Below are positions 7,655 through 15,371 of a stretch of DNA of 44,968 nucleotides, in pieces. Position numbers and translations under genes: made by a program. Each line of letters begins with the position of its first letter. The first letter of the stretch is position 1. Under the pieces are notes generated by a model, which did no database searches, was not told the origin of the DNA, and saw nothing but the letters and a program-made list of their open reading frames with translations. The stretch covers positions 139,300 to 184,267 of the forward strand of contig PKXU01000201.1 of assembly GCA_003132445.1 (NCBI GenBank). Reading direction: 5' to 3'. Origin of the DNA: Acidobacteriaceae bacterium. GTDB lineage: Bacteria; Acidobacteriota; Terriglobia; Terriglobales; Acidobacteriaceae.

Positions 7655-8440
7655 GTGAATTTGTGCACAAAACGATGCGTGATGGCAGTCTTTGTTTTGT
7701 CGCTCGGCATGTTCACTTGGGCAGAACCGGTTGCGCAGCTGCAACCCGCGGGCTACGTCAACGATTTTGCGCACGTTCTCGACCCGACCACGAGTGCGCA
7801 GATCACAGACATCTGCCGCCAGATCGACGAAAAAGCTCACGCGCAAATCGCGCTGGTCACCATCAATTCGCTGGACGGACGCGACATTGAAAGCTACGCC
7901 GTCGATCTTTTCCATCAATGGGGTGTCGGCAATAAATCCACAAATCGTGGTGTGCTGATCCTCTACGCAATAAAGGATCACCGCGCGCGCATTGAAGTGG
8001 GGTACGGTCTGGAACCGATTTTGCCGGATGGGAAAGTTGGCAGCTTTCAGCGTGAGGCTATCCCGATCATGCGCAACGGCAACTATAGCCAGGCGCTGTT
8101 GTTGGTCACAAGCCGCGTTGCGGATGTGATTGCCGCCGACGCTGGAGTTCAACTCACAAATTCGCAGCCGCGCGCTCCCACGCAGCCAGAACCCGAGTCC
8201 GGCGGCGGATTGTCTCTCGGCGGCATCATCGCAATCATTGTCGTTATACTGATCATCCTCTTCACTCCGTTACGCAGCATCCTGTTCTGGCTTCTGTTCT
8301 CGCAGGTTTTTGGTGGACGCGGCGGCGGTTTCGGTGGAGGAGGATTCGGCGGTGGTGGCGGCGGATTTGGTGGTGGCGGCGGGTTTGGTGGATTCGGTGG
8401 CGGCAGCTCCGGCGGCGGCGGAGCCAGCAGCAGTTGGTAG
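7655..8440 (+). CDS. TPM-domain (YgcG/Psb32-like) membrane protein with glycine-rich tail
   Basis: A signal-like N-terminus (TKRCVMAVFVLSLGMFTWAE) leads into a TPM domain: GYVNDFAHVLDPTTSAQI, ALVTINSLDGRDIESYAVDL, GVLILYAIKDHRARIEVGYG, followed by the PDGKVGSFQREAIPIMRNGNYSQ stretch. A membrane helix (about 200-225) and a long Gly/Phe-rich tail ending in SGGGGASSSW follow, as is usual for this family. The domain should face the periplasm. TPM proteins commonly accompany LemA, as here two genes later; the biochemical role is unsettled. The start is uncertain: TTG 7640, GTG 7655, TTG 7661 and ATG 7682 are all in frame. A TACAAT at 7643-7648 could be a -10 element and argues against 7640. Confidence 0.82.
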   Translation: MNLCTKRCVMAVFVLSLGMFTWAEPVAQLQPAGYVNDFAHVLDPTTSAQITDICRQIDEKAHAQIALVTINSLDGRDIESYAVDLFHQWGVGNKSTNRGVLILYAIKDHRARIEVGYGLEPILPDGKVGSFQREAIPIMRNGNYSQALLLVTSRVADVIAADAGVQLTNSQPRAPTQPEPESGGGLSLGGIIAIIVVILIILFTPLRSILFWLLFSQVFGGRGGGFGGGGFGGGGGGFGGGGGFGGFGGGSSGGGGASSSW

Positions 8441-8454
8441 CAAACGAGGGCGCA

Positions 8455-9234
8455 ATGGCATCTGCAACTTTTCCTGTTTCTACAAATGTCCCTGAAGACA
8501 AAATCGAAGAGTTTGTGCGGCGCCTGCGCGATGCGGCCGGTACGAATGCCGGCACGAATCTGGAGAGCATCATTCTCTTCGGCTCGTCCGTATCAGGCGA
8601 TTTTCATCCCGGACTTTCCGATCTGAATGTGTTATGCATCTTGCGCGAATGCTCGTTTGCCGCGTTGCAGGCGCTATCGCCGGTGGCGAGGTGGTGGGAG
8701 AAGCAGAAGCAACCGCCGCCGCTTTGTATGACTCGCAAAGAACTCGACCGATCGACTGACGTCTTTACCATTGAACTGCTCGACATGCAGCAGCACCATC
8801 GCGTGCTGTTCGGCGAAGATGTGGTGCAGGGCCTGCGAATTTCCATGCACGTGCATCGCGTACAAGTGGAATACGAGCTGCGCGAAAAACTGATCCTGCT
8901 TCGCCAGCAGGTTCTTTTGGCAAGCGGGAACGAATCGCGAATGTGGGAGCTGCTGCTGCATTCCGTTCCATCGTTCGGCACGCTATTTCGCCATGCTCTG
9001 ATCGCGCTGGGCGACAACTCGCACGCACACCGGCGCGAAGCCGTGGAAGCGTTAGCAAAGCGCGTGGCCCTCGATTCTGCCGCGATCCAGCAGGTTCTGG
9101 ACGTTCGCGAGCACAAAACCGATCGCAAGAAGATCGATATCAACGACATTTCGGCTCGCTACCTGGCGGCGATCGAGAAAGTCGCAGCCGCAGTAGACGA
9201 GGCATTAGACTCAGATGCATCCGGTCGCGCGTAA
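8455..9234 (+). CDS. Nucleotidyltransferase-fold protein between TPM and LemA genes
   Basis: A 259-residue protein whose N-terminal third matches the minimal nucleotidyltransferase (pol beta) fold: [26 protein letters not shown]. The family motif is GSxxxGxxxxxSDxD. Here the second metal-binding position is Asn (SDLN), so catalysis may be lost or altered. The rest is helical, like HEPN/substrate-binding C-terminal halves, with a possible third acidic site at DVFTIELLD. The ATG at 8455 has GAGG 6-7 nt upstream and is preferred to TTG 8434, which overlaps the TPM stop. Substrate unknown; the position inside a TPM-LemA operon suggests an envelope-related role. Confidence 0.7.
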   Translation: MASATFPVSTNVPEDKIEEFVRRLRDAAGTNAGTNLESIILFGSSVSGDFHPGLSDLNVLCILRECSFAALQALSPVARWWEKQKQPPPLCMTRKELDRSTDVFTIELLDMQQHHRVLFGEDVVQGLRISMHVHRVQVEYELREKLILLRQQVLLASGNESRMWELLLHSVPSFGTLFRHALIALGDNSHAHRREAVEALAKRVALDSAAIQQVLDVREHKTDRKKIDINDISARYLAAIEKVAAAVDEALDSDASGRA

Positions 9235-9266
9235 CCGCATCTCCATTTGATCAAGAGGAGGAGTTT

Positions 9267-9899
9267 ATGGGTAAAGTTTTAATCGCGGTAGTCGTCATTC
9301 TGGTGATTGTTCTGGTCGTCGTGCTGCTTTTCTTCGGGCAATACGTTGGCGTGAAGAACACGCTGGTGACCAAAAATGAAGCTGTGAAAAGCGCTTGGTC
9401 TCAGGTGGACATTGTGCTGCAAAGGCGTGCCGATCTCATCCCCAATCTGGTTGAAACCGTCAAAGGCTACGCGAAGCAGGAGCAGACCGTGTTTGGCGAC
9501 ATCGCCAAGGCGCGTTCGCAGTTACTTTCCGCGAACACTCCGCAGGATAAAATCGCCGCCAATGGACAACTCGACGGAGCGCTCGGACGCTTGCTGCTGA
9601 TCGTGGAGAATTATCCGCAACTGAAATCCAATGAAAATTTCCTGCGATTGCAGGACGAACTGGCGGGAACGGAGAACCGCATTGCCGTCGAACGCAAGCG
9701 TTACAACGACACGCTGCAAGACTACAACACGTACGTTCAGCAGTTCCCTAACAGTATTTTTGCAGCCTGGGCTGGATTCAAACCGAATGAAGCTTACTTC
9801 GCCGCGTCGGAGGGAGCGCGAGAAGTTCCCAAGGTGAATTTCGCAAATCCCAGCACAGCCACACCGCCGGGAAGCCCACAACCGGTACCCGCGCACTAA
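9267..9899 (+). CDS. lemA: LemA family protein
   Basis: A 210-residue protein with an N-terminal membrane helix (about 4-24). The LemA core follows: [47 protein letters not shown], then the helical hairpin through [33 protein letters not shown] and the closing [15 protein letters not shown] Pro-rich tail ends the protein. The ATG at 9267 is preceded by a near-perfect AAGAGGAGGAG. It is the last gene of the TPM-nucleotidyltransferase-LemA set and is followed by a strong terminator. LemA proteins are membrane-anchored coiled-coil proteins of uncertain function. Confidence 0.93.
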   Translation: MGKVLIAVVVILVIVLVVVLLFFGQYVGVKNTLVTKNEAVKSAWSQVDIVLQRRADLIPNLVETVKGYAKQEQTVFGDIAKARSQLLSANTPQDKIAANGQLDGALGRLLLIVENYPQLKSNENFLRLQDELAGTENRIAVERKRYNDTLQDYNTYVQQFPNSIFAAWAGFKPNEAYFAASEGAREVPKVNFANPSTATPPGSPQPVPAH

Positions 9900-9921
9900 A
9901 CGCGGTTGCGAACAAACAAGA

Positions 9922-9959
9922 GGCGGAGACTGCTTGGAAGCAGTCTCCGCCTTTTTTTT
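9922..9959 (+). terminator. Rho-independent terminator after lemA
   Basis: GGCGGAGACTGC (9922-9933) pairs perfectly with GCAGTCTCCGCC (9940-9951) around TTGGAA and is followed by eight T residues. This is a textbook intrinsic terminator, 23 nt after the lemA stop codon. Confidence 0.95.
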
Positions 9960-9988
9960 ATACTTGCATTCGGTCGCGTTCAACGTCT

Positions 9989-10059
9989 GGTGCCGATCTT
10001 CTCGGCCGACAGTCTAGTGCCGATCTTCCTAGTGCCGATCTTTCTAGTGCCGATCTTCG
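9989..10059. repeat. 15-bp tandem repeat array overlapping a stop codon
   Basis: Units TAGTGCCGATCTTCC at 10015-10029, 10030-10044 and 10045-10059, with single changes, plus a partial copy at 9989-10002. The rightmost unit encodes the last residues (EDRH) of the small secreted protein on the minus strand, and its stop codon TAG falls in the unit boundary. The remaining units are therefore copies of the gene's own 3' end, including the stop. Confidence 0.88.
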
Positions 10060-10340
10060 TGGCTGTGACGCCAATTCCAGTACGCTTGCTGATCTCTCTT
10101 CTTGAGGTGTTCGAAATCGACATAAGCTACATGTCGACCTTCCAGCCAGTGCCGGTACACATCATCCTCAGCCCGATCCCAGTTGTGATAGTCCTTGTGG
10201 TAGGGGTCGTACACGCGTCGCACCTGTTCCTCATGCCGTTCGTGATCATCTTGCGGACCGGCCATAGCAAAGGCGCCCAGCGGCGCCATCAGTGCGGCGG
10301 AGAGAAACAGCGACGCGACATACTTTTTTCCACAATGCAT
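10044..10340 (-). CDS. Small exported protein, unknown function
   Basis: A 98-residue protein with a clear signal peptide (MHCGKKYVASLFLSAALMAPLGAFAMA). The mature part is dominated by His, Tyr, Asp and Arg: YDPYHKDYHNWDRAEDDVYRHWLEGRH. I do not recognise a named domain; similar short His/Tyr/Asp-rich exported proteins with a YHxxHxWxxxEDxxYRxW pattern are, to my knowledge, common in Acidobacteria. The ATG at 10340 has GGAGGA 6 nt upstream and is chosen over an in-frame upstream ATG at 10364. The C-terminus is formed by the 15-bp repeat described separately. A periplasmic location is inferred. Confidence 0.7.
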   Translation of the reverse strand: MHCGKKYVASLFLSAALMAPLGAFAMAGPQDDHERHEEQVRRVYDPYHKDYHNWDRAEDDVYRHWLEGRHVAYVDFEHLKKRDQQAYWNWRHSHEDRH

Positions 10341-10458
10341 AGTTCTTCCTCCAGTAGTGGCCAACTAGGATGAAGTCGGGGAGTGTGGGGTTGGAATCGA
10401 AATACACGTAGATGCGCCCTCTGCGACCGTCAGTTTGCGCAGGTCGACCGGAGCGTCG

Positions 10459-11628
10459 CTACGAATTCAGCTTCTCGAGTACGGCACTCATTCCTTCGGC
10501 AAATTCGTCCTGTGCAGGAATCAAACTCAAGATCAAATGACCGTCGCTGGGAAAATCATAGAAGTGACCGGGATGGACCAGCACCGATTTTTGGCGTAGC
10601 AACTCGATCGCTAATTCCTCGTCGGAACGAGTCACGGGGACACGCAGCACGGCGTACCATCCCCCTTCAACCATCAATCGCTGACAGGCTTTCTGCGCGG
10701 CAAGTTGGCGATCGAGTTCCGCTAAATTCGCTTTGACCTTTTTCAGCAACTGCGCGTGAATGCTCTTCCTTTGCGCCAGCAATACCGGTATCGCCCACTG
10801 TACGGGAGCATTCATCGAGAGATAAGTATCGGCAATGACCTCCAGGCGGCCCGTTGCCTCTGCAGTTTCGGCCTTGGGACCACCGATCACCACCCACGCA
10901 ACTTTCATCTGCGGCAGCGCGGCAATCTTTGACAGGCCGCTGAGCGTAAAGGTCAGCACCTCGCCGTTCTTCGCGAAACTGGAAGGCAATGTTTTTCCTA
11001 AACCGTAGTCGAGAAAAACTTCATCTGCAATCACGGCCAGCCCGTGCGTTCGGCAAAAAGAATTCAGCATCTCCAATTCCGCGGCCTGCACATACGACCC
11101 TGTGGGATTGTTGGGATGCACTACAACCACGCCTCGGGATCGCGCGGTGAGGGCCTTTTCCAGCGAGGGAAAATCCATTTGCCATCCGTGATCGTAGATC
11201 AGCTCATAGGGCACGAGCTTCACATCATTCAGATCGGCCAGAAACTCAAACAGCGGATAGCTTGGCTTTGGCACCAGCAACTCTTCCCCGGCATTGCACA
11301 GCAACCGAAAAACGAAGGAATATCCCTCGCTGGTGCTGGTTGTGAGAATGATCCGCTCCGCGTCCACATCGTGGACTTCATGCTCTTCGCGGTAATACGC
11401 CGCTATTGCCTCCCGCGCTTCCGGCAGTCCCTTGGATTGTGGATCGTAATCGAGCGCGCGGGGCGAGGACAGCGCCTGCAGAATTTTCACTTCCTCATAA
11501 TGCAGCCCCGCCCGCGTGGGATTTGAAAGCGTAAGATCGAAAACTTTTTCGCCGTTCGCACGAACTTCCAGCAGCGCTTGCGTGAAGCGATTCTGCGTCA
11601 GCTTCCAGCTGGTCCGATCAGAAAACAT
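10459..11628 (-). CDS. PLP-dependent class I/II aminotransferase
   Basis: A 389-residue fold-type I aminotransferase. The substrate and cofactor residues are visible: LSNPTRAGL near the N-terminus, YDPQSKGLPEAREAIAAYY, HPNNPTGSYV (171-180), ADEVFLDY with the PLP-ring Asp202, and the Schiff-base lysine in LSGLSKIAALPQMKVAW (Lys234). It resembles the alanine/aspartate-type branch, but the amino acid cannot be fixed from sequence. The ATG start is at 11628. Its upstream region contains GGGTTACATGTTAACCC, similar to the operator in front of blaI. Confidence 0.85.
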   Translation of the reverse strand: MFSDRTSWKLTQNRFTQALLEVRANGEKVFDLTLSNPTRAGLHYEEVKILQALSSPRALDYDPQSKGLPEAREAIAAYYREEHEVHDVDAERIILTTSTSEGYSFVFRLLCNAGEELLVPKPSYPLFEFLADLNDVKLVPYELIYDHGWQMDFPSLEKALTARSRGVVVVHPNNPTGSYVQAAELEMLNSFCRTHGLAVIADEVFLDYGLGKTLPSSFAKNGEVLTFTLSGLSKIAALPQMKVAWVVIGGPKAETAEATGRLEVIADTYLSMNAPVQWAIPVLLAQRKSIHAQLLKKVKANLAELDRQLAAQKACQRLMVEGGWYAVLRVPVTRSDEELAIELLRQKSVLVHPGHFYDFPSDGHLILSLIPAQDEFAEGMSAVLEKLNS

Positions 11629-11693
11629 GAATGGATTTTATGCGATGGATTGAGGAAGTGGGAAACAGTGTCGCGGCCACACTCGTAGGAAAA

Positions 11694-11710
11694 GGGTTAC
11701 ATGTTAACCC
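11694..11710. promoter_or_regulatory. Inverted repeat upstream of the aminotransferase gene, similar to the blaI operator
   Basis: GGGTTA (11694-11699) and TAACCC (11705-11710) flank CATGT. The core GTTACATGTT is identical over ten bases to the inverted repeat at 14880-14894 in the blaI promoter. It lies 66 nt upstream of the aminotransferase start codon. Binding by BlaI is a hypothesis. Confidence 0.4.
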
Positions 11711-11742
11711 TGGGAAAGCACGCTCTAGAAAGACAGGTGAAC

Positions 11743-12363
11743 TTACCAGCGCGTCCCGCGGAACATATTTTTCAAAAACTCAGGCGGCGCGCCGCGGCTA
11801 AGATTGCCCTGTACCCTCCGTCCCTCGAGACTGGGCCAGTCACGAATTCCGACTGCCGGACACAATAGACCCTTAGCATCCGGCCGCAGCAACTGGCGCA
11901 GCGTCTGCACTCCATAGAACAATCCTTCGCCGGAATTTGCCGCCACAATCAAATGCGACTTGTCGGAAAACAACAGGTAGCCGTCTTCACCCACGACATC
12001 GTCAGCCCTGAGTCCGTTGCGCGCCAGGAATCGGCGCACGCGAGCATCCTGCAAGCGAGCCAGCACGATCGCGCCGCCCTCGGCCTTGCCTGCGGCCTTC
12101 ATGCCCAAAATGTCGAGTTTCAAGCCCGTCTCGTCGGCGACTTCTTCCGCCAGGGTTTCGGCGGCAATGCGATCTTCCGATTGATGTCCGCGCAGAACAA
12201 AGATCTTCGTGCGCGGCCCAACTTGAAATCCGCCGTCGCGCAGTCGCACTTCTTTTGGCGCCGGCACCAGCTTCAACTGCGCCCGGCCATCGGAATCGAG
12301 CGCCCAAAGCGTCGATGCACAGATCAACACACAGGAGACAAGCCACAAAAGTCGCTTATTCAT
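11743..12363 (-). pseudogene. Truncated GH20 beta-N-acetylhexosaminidase (N-terminal domain only)
   Basis: The 206 codons encode a signal peptide (MNKRLLWLVSCVLICASTLWA) and the GH20b domain that precedes the catalytic barrel of hexosaminidases: LVPAPKEVRLRDGGFQV, AAETLAEEVADETGL, EDGYLLFSDKSHLIVAANSGEGLFYGVQTLRQLL, and the junction IRDWPSLEGRRVQGNLSRGAPP. In full-length enzymes this junction leads into the TIM barrel, which is several hundred residues long. Here a stop follows 15 residues later, and only 115 nt separate it from the next gene, with no barrel sequence in any frame. It therefore looks like a remnant of a chitinolytic or murein hexosaminidase. It might still make an exported carbohydrate-binding-like domain. 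The ATG is at 12363. Confidence 0.7.
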
Positions 12364-12547
12364 TCAGATCCTTAACTGCAAAACTCAAGTCCATATTGTA
12401 CGCGCAATCCGATGGTAAAGTGTGATGAAACGCAATCGATTTTTCGCCGTCGAGGCCGTAACTTTTATGATTCCCGTCAGATTTCCAGGACCGATTCTTG
12501 AGGCCCATTCCTGAGGAACGATCTGTTGCGCCTTCATACGCGCCAGA

Positions 12548-13654
12548 CTATTTGAATGCCTCCTTATTTACCACATAAGGCATCTGGGCAACGTCGCCGC
12601 CGTAGTTGCCCTCCAGCACATCGATCAGGCCCTGTGCGCAGCGTCCGGCCATGCCCTTGTCGGGATCGGTAGACAGCCGAGTGATTCGCGCTGCGCTGGC
12701 AAAATGCGGAAACAGCCGGCAACGGTCGGCAATTGCGGGATCGCGCAAGGGCGAATCCGACGGCAAGGGTTCCTTCTCATAAACGTCTAAGGCAGCGCCC
12801 GCGATCCAGTTCTCCCGCAGAGCTCTCGCCAATGCTTTCTCGTCGACCACCGGCCCTCGCGAAGTATTGATCAAATACGCTGTGGGCCGCATCAGACGCA
12901 AAGTCTTCTCGTTGAAAAGATGATAGGTGGGCGTCGCGCTGTCTTCGGCGCGGAGCAGGGGTACGTGAACGCTGACAAAGTCGGCGCCGTCAAGCGCTTC
13001 TTCAAAAGGAACGTACCTGATCGAAACCTTTTCTTTGCTCAACCCGCGCGAATGCCGCAGCTCATTCACTTCCTGAATGGTCCGCACGAATGCCTGATTC
13101 TCATACGCCGGGTCGTAGCACAAAACATTCATATCGAAGCCGACGCTTTTCTTGATCATCGCCAGCCCAATGCGTCCGGTGCCGATCACCGCCAGGGTCT
13201 TGCCAGTAACTTCGTCTCCCAGGAATGGCAAGTAAGGATGCCAGTATCCCCATTGGTTGTCGCGGGTCAGATGCTCGGCAGTCCACATTTTTCGAGCCAG
13301 AGCGCCCATCATAAAAAAAGCAAACTCCGCCGTCGCTTCGGTGAGCACGTCGGCAGTGTGAGTGAAAGGAATTTTGTAGCGGTTGGCATCGGCGCGGTTG
13401 ATGTTGTCAAATCCCACGGCAATCTGCGCCACAACTTTCAATGTGCCCTTGCCGGCTTCAAAGACTTCCGCATCGATGGGATCGCGCAGAGTGGTGATCA
13501 GCCCGTCAATGCCGGACCCCACCTTGTCGATGATCAAACTCTTTGGCGGAGCTTCCGGCCGCGGATACACTTCCACTTCGTAGCCGCGCTTGCGCAGCAA
13601 GTCAATCGCTTCGCCGATGTCGCAAGTGGCAAACACGCGAATTTTATTGTCCAT
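12548..13654 (-). CDS. D-isomer-specific 2-hydroxyacid dehydrogenase (glyoxylate/hydroxypyruvate reductase-like)
   Basis: A 368-residue NAD(P)-dependent dehydrogenase. The substrate half contains VVAQIAVGFDNIN; the nucleotide site is GKTLAVIGTGRIGLAM (GxGxxG at 158-163), with an acidic residue ending beta-2 (Asp181), which favours NADH. The catalytic triad is Arg266 (NTSRGPVVDE), Glu295 and His317 (LFPHFAS). A stretch of about 25 residues (183-212) after beta-2 is longer than in compact family members. Reduction of glyoxylate or hydroxypyruvate is the likeliest role, but lactate or phosphoglycerate relatives cannot be excluded. It is monocistronic and divergent from the cytochrome gene. Confidence 0.85.
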   Translation of the reverse strand: MDNKIRVFATCDIGEAIDLLRKRGYEVEVYPRPEAPPKSLIIDKVGSGIDGLITTLRDPIDAEVFEAGKGTLKVVAQIAVGFDNINRADANRYKIPFTHTADVLTEATAEFAFFMMGALARKMWTAEHLTRDNQWGYWHPYLPFLGDEVTGKTLAVIGTGRIGLAMIKKSVGFDMNVLCYDPAYENQAFVRTIQEVNELRHSRGLSKEKVSIRYVPFEEALDGADFVSVHVPLLRAEDSATPTYHLFNEKTLRLMRPTAYLINTSRGPVVDEKALARALRENWIAGAALDVYEKEPLPSDSPLRDPAIADRCRLFPHFASAARITRLSTDPDKGMAGRCAQGLIDVLEGNYGGDVAQMPYVVNKEAFK

Positions 13655-13830
13655 TTTTTTGGGAAATCTTTCCTAAGAATCAAAACTGGTGTGCTCTGGC
13701 TTCGAACCCTCTGGCGCCGGCCGCAGACGAACCAGAGATATCATACGCGGGGGTGTGATTTCCGTCACAGAGTCCGGAACTGCGCGTGGCTACAATGAAG
13801 TGTTCGATATCTCATGAAAAGGAGGCGCCT

Positions 13831-14289
13831 GTGACCCGCTTTACACTGGTTCTTCCCGCGCTTTTCCTCTTATTTCTCTTAGCATCGGCGCTACCCGCGC
13901 AGCAGAACTCGGGCGCAACACCGCCGAAAACTTCCATCTATTCTGCCATTTCGGTGGAAGCCACGCGGCAGCCAAACCCAGTAAAGTCCACGCCCGAATC
14001 GTTAGCCCGTGCCAAGAAATGGTGGACGCTGGATTGTGAAATGTGCCATGGCAAAGACGGCAACGGCAAGGGCGAAACTGCCAAGGACATGAAACTTACG
14101 ATTGTCGATTTCAGCGATCCCGCGACCCTTAAAGACCGCACCGACGGCGAAATCTTTTACATCATTAAGAACGGACACGAGGATATGCCCCCCGAAGGCC
14201 AGCGCGTCAAAACGGAAGAAAATTGGGATTTGGTGAATTTCGTTCGCTCGCTCGCCAAGAATAAGCCCGAGGCCGCTCAGGGAAACTAG
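13831..14289 (+). CDS. Exported monohaem cytochrome c
   Basis: A 152-residue protein with signal peptide (FTLVLPALFLLFLLASALPAQ), one haem-binding CEMCH (69-73) and a probable axial Met119 in HEDMPPEGQ. The domain reads KKWWTLDCEMCHGKDGNGKGETAKDMKLTIVDF to NWDLVNFVRSL, a class I c-type fold. It is periplasmic and probably carries electrons to a terminal oxidase or another dehydrogenase; no partner is adjacent. The GTG at 13831 is chosen because AAGGAGG lies 5 nt upstream and the signal peptide starts there; an in-frame ATG at 13795 lacks both. Confidence 0.85.
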   Translation: MTRFTLVLPALFLLFLLASALPAQQNSGATPPKTSIYSAISVEATRQPNPVKSTPESLARAKKWWTLDCEMCHGKDGNGKGETAKDMKLTIVDFSDPATLKDRTDGEIFYIIKNGHEDMPPEGQRVKTEENWDLVNFVRSLAKNKPEAAQGN

Positions 14290-14320
14290 CGCGCGGTTGT
14301 TTGAACCGGCCTGCGGTTCT

Positions 14321-14662
14321 TTATACCGCTCTGCGCCAGCGTGCTCGCGAACTCGAAGCGGAAGTTTCACCGTCGCCGAGTAGTCCAATCACGCCGCGCA
14401 GGCTCTCCCACGCCGCCTGATTGAGCGAAGGCTCCGCGCTTACGAGATCGCGAATCATGTTCCAGGCCGCCAAGTTGAGTGCGCCGTCTGGCGGCATTCC
14501 CATAGCCAGCGACACAGCGCACTGCGGACAAAAACAAATCCTCTGGGCCCCCGACTTCTGCCGCGGCTTAACTCCCACCGTCTGCGCGAACATGTAGACC
14601 GCGACCGACTTGTGTGCCGTTTCGATCTCCCGCCTGCAGCGCAGACAAGTTATTGGTTGCAT
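14321..14662 (-). CDS. Small two-CxxC (zinc ribbon-like) protein, unknown function
   Basis: A 113-residue protein with paired cysteines CLRCRREIET (Cys6, Cys9) and CFCPQC (about 43-48), which look like a split zinc ribbon, then a helical half (LNLAAWNMIRDLVSAEPSLNQAAWESLRGVIGLL) and an Arg/Ser-rich end. ATG at 14662, with AGGA about 9 nt upstream. It faces blaI divergently across 238 nt. I do not recognise a named family; nucleic-acid binding is a guess from the ribbon. Confidence 0.6.
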   Translation of the reverse strand: MQPITCLRCRREIETAHKSVAVYMFAQTVGVKPRQKSGAQRICFCPQCAVSLAMGMPPDGALNLAAWNMIRDLVSAEPSLNQAAWESLRGVIGLLGDGETSASSSRARWRRAV

Positions 14663-14857
14663 GAATTGCTTCCTGACAATTGATTAAAGTGCTGGACTAC
14701 GACTACTCTCAGGCAGCCGTTGGCCGGCAGCAAGTACGAAGAAAGATTCCGGCCGTTGAGCATGCGAATGAATCTCAACGGGCTTTTTCTTTCAGCCGGA
14801 TTGTTCACACTAAGTCCTAACCAGGATTTCCACTCCAATCGCCATTGAACTTTTCTA

Positions 14858-14894
14858 TTGACAACTTCTCGATCTATCTGTTACATGTTGTAAC
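14858..14894 (+). promoter_or_regulatory. blaI promoter with overlapping inverted-repeat operator
   Basis: TTGACA (14858-14863) is a consensus -35. With a 17-nt spacer the -10 would be TTACAT (14881-14886), which lies inside the inverted repeat GTTACA-TGT-TGTAAC (14880-14894). BlaI/MecI repressors are known to bind TACA/TGTA dyads, so autorepression of blaI-blaR1 is likely. Transcription from this -10 would start only a few nt before the ATG at 14901, and no Shine-Dalgarno is present; the mRNA may be nearly leaderless. Confidence 0.7.
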
Positions 14895-14900
14895 GCTACA

Positions 14901-15371
14901 ATGACTAACACACGCCAGGCACGTCTAAAGAATTTGGGAGAAGTGGAACAGGCGGTCATGGATTACATCTGGAGCCACGGTCCATCTACTTCGGAATCTT
15001 GCCGCGAGGCGCTGGCCGCCACTCGCCCCATGAAAGATTCGACCATTCGCACGGTTCTGCGCAGGCTGGAAGAAAAAGGCTATCTCACGCACCAGACCGA
15101 GGGCCGCACATTCATCTATCGAGCCGCGGACGCGCGGCAGAGTGTTGCTGTGCGCGCGGTAAAGGGCATCATCGACCGCTTCTGCGGCGGATCGGCGGAG
15201 GAACTCGTTCTTGGCATGGTCGACGGCGCCGTGCTCAGCCGCCAACAGTTGGAGCGCTTGGCGCGAAGGATTTCCGAGAAAACGCTCGAACAAAACACGA
15301 TCGATCAAAAAACGGGCGACGAAAAGATGTCGGGATATAAATCGGCCGACAAAAAGGAAAAAAAGCTATGA
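14901..15371 (+). CDS. blaI: BlaI/MecI/CopY-family transcriptional repressor
   Basis: A 156-residue winged-helix repressor: LGEVEQAVMDYIWSHGPSTSESCREAL, then the recognition helix region MKDSTIRTVLRRLEEKGYLTHQTEGRTFIYRAA, then the dimerisation/cleavage part VRAVKGIIDRFCGGSAEELVLGMVDG. Cleavage or inactivation by the partner M56 protease would release its targets. The C-terminus is unusually polar and Lys/Asp-rich (TIDQKTGDEKMSGYKSADKKEKKL), past the usual end of the domain. The stop codon overlaps the blaR1 start (ATGA). Confidence 0.92.
   Translation: MTNTRQARLKNLGEVEQAVMDYIWSHGPSTSESCREALAATRPMKDSTIRTVLRRLEEKGYLTHQTEGRTFIYRAADARQSVAVRAVKGIIDRFCGGSAEELVLGMVDGAVLSRQQLERLARRISEKTLEQNTIDQKTGDEKMSGYKSADKKEKKL

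Noticed and set aside
12920-13798. Open frame of 292 codons opposite the 2-hydroxyacid dehydrogenase gene
   Set aside because: No domain and fully overlaps a gene with an intact catalytic triad.
14650-14838. 62-codon frame on the minus strand upstream of the zinc-ribbon gene
   Set aside because: Overlaps the zinc-ribbon start, has no ribosome binding site and no recognisable sequence.
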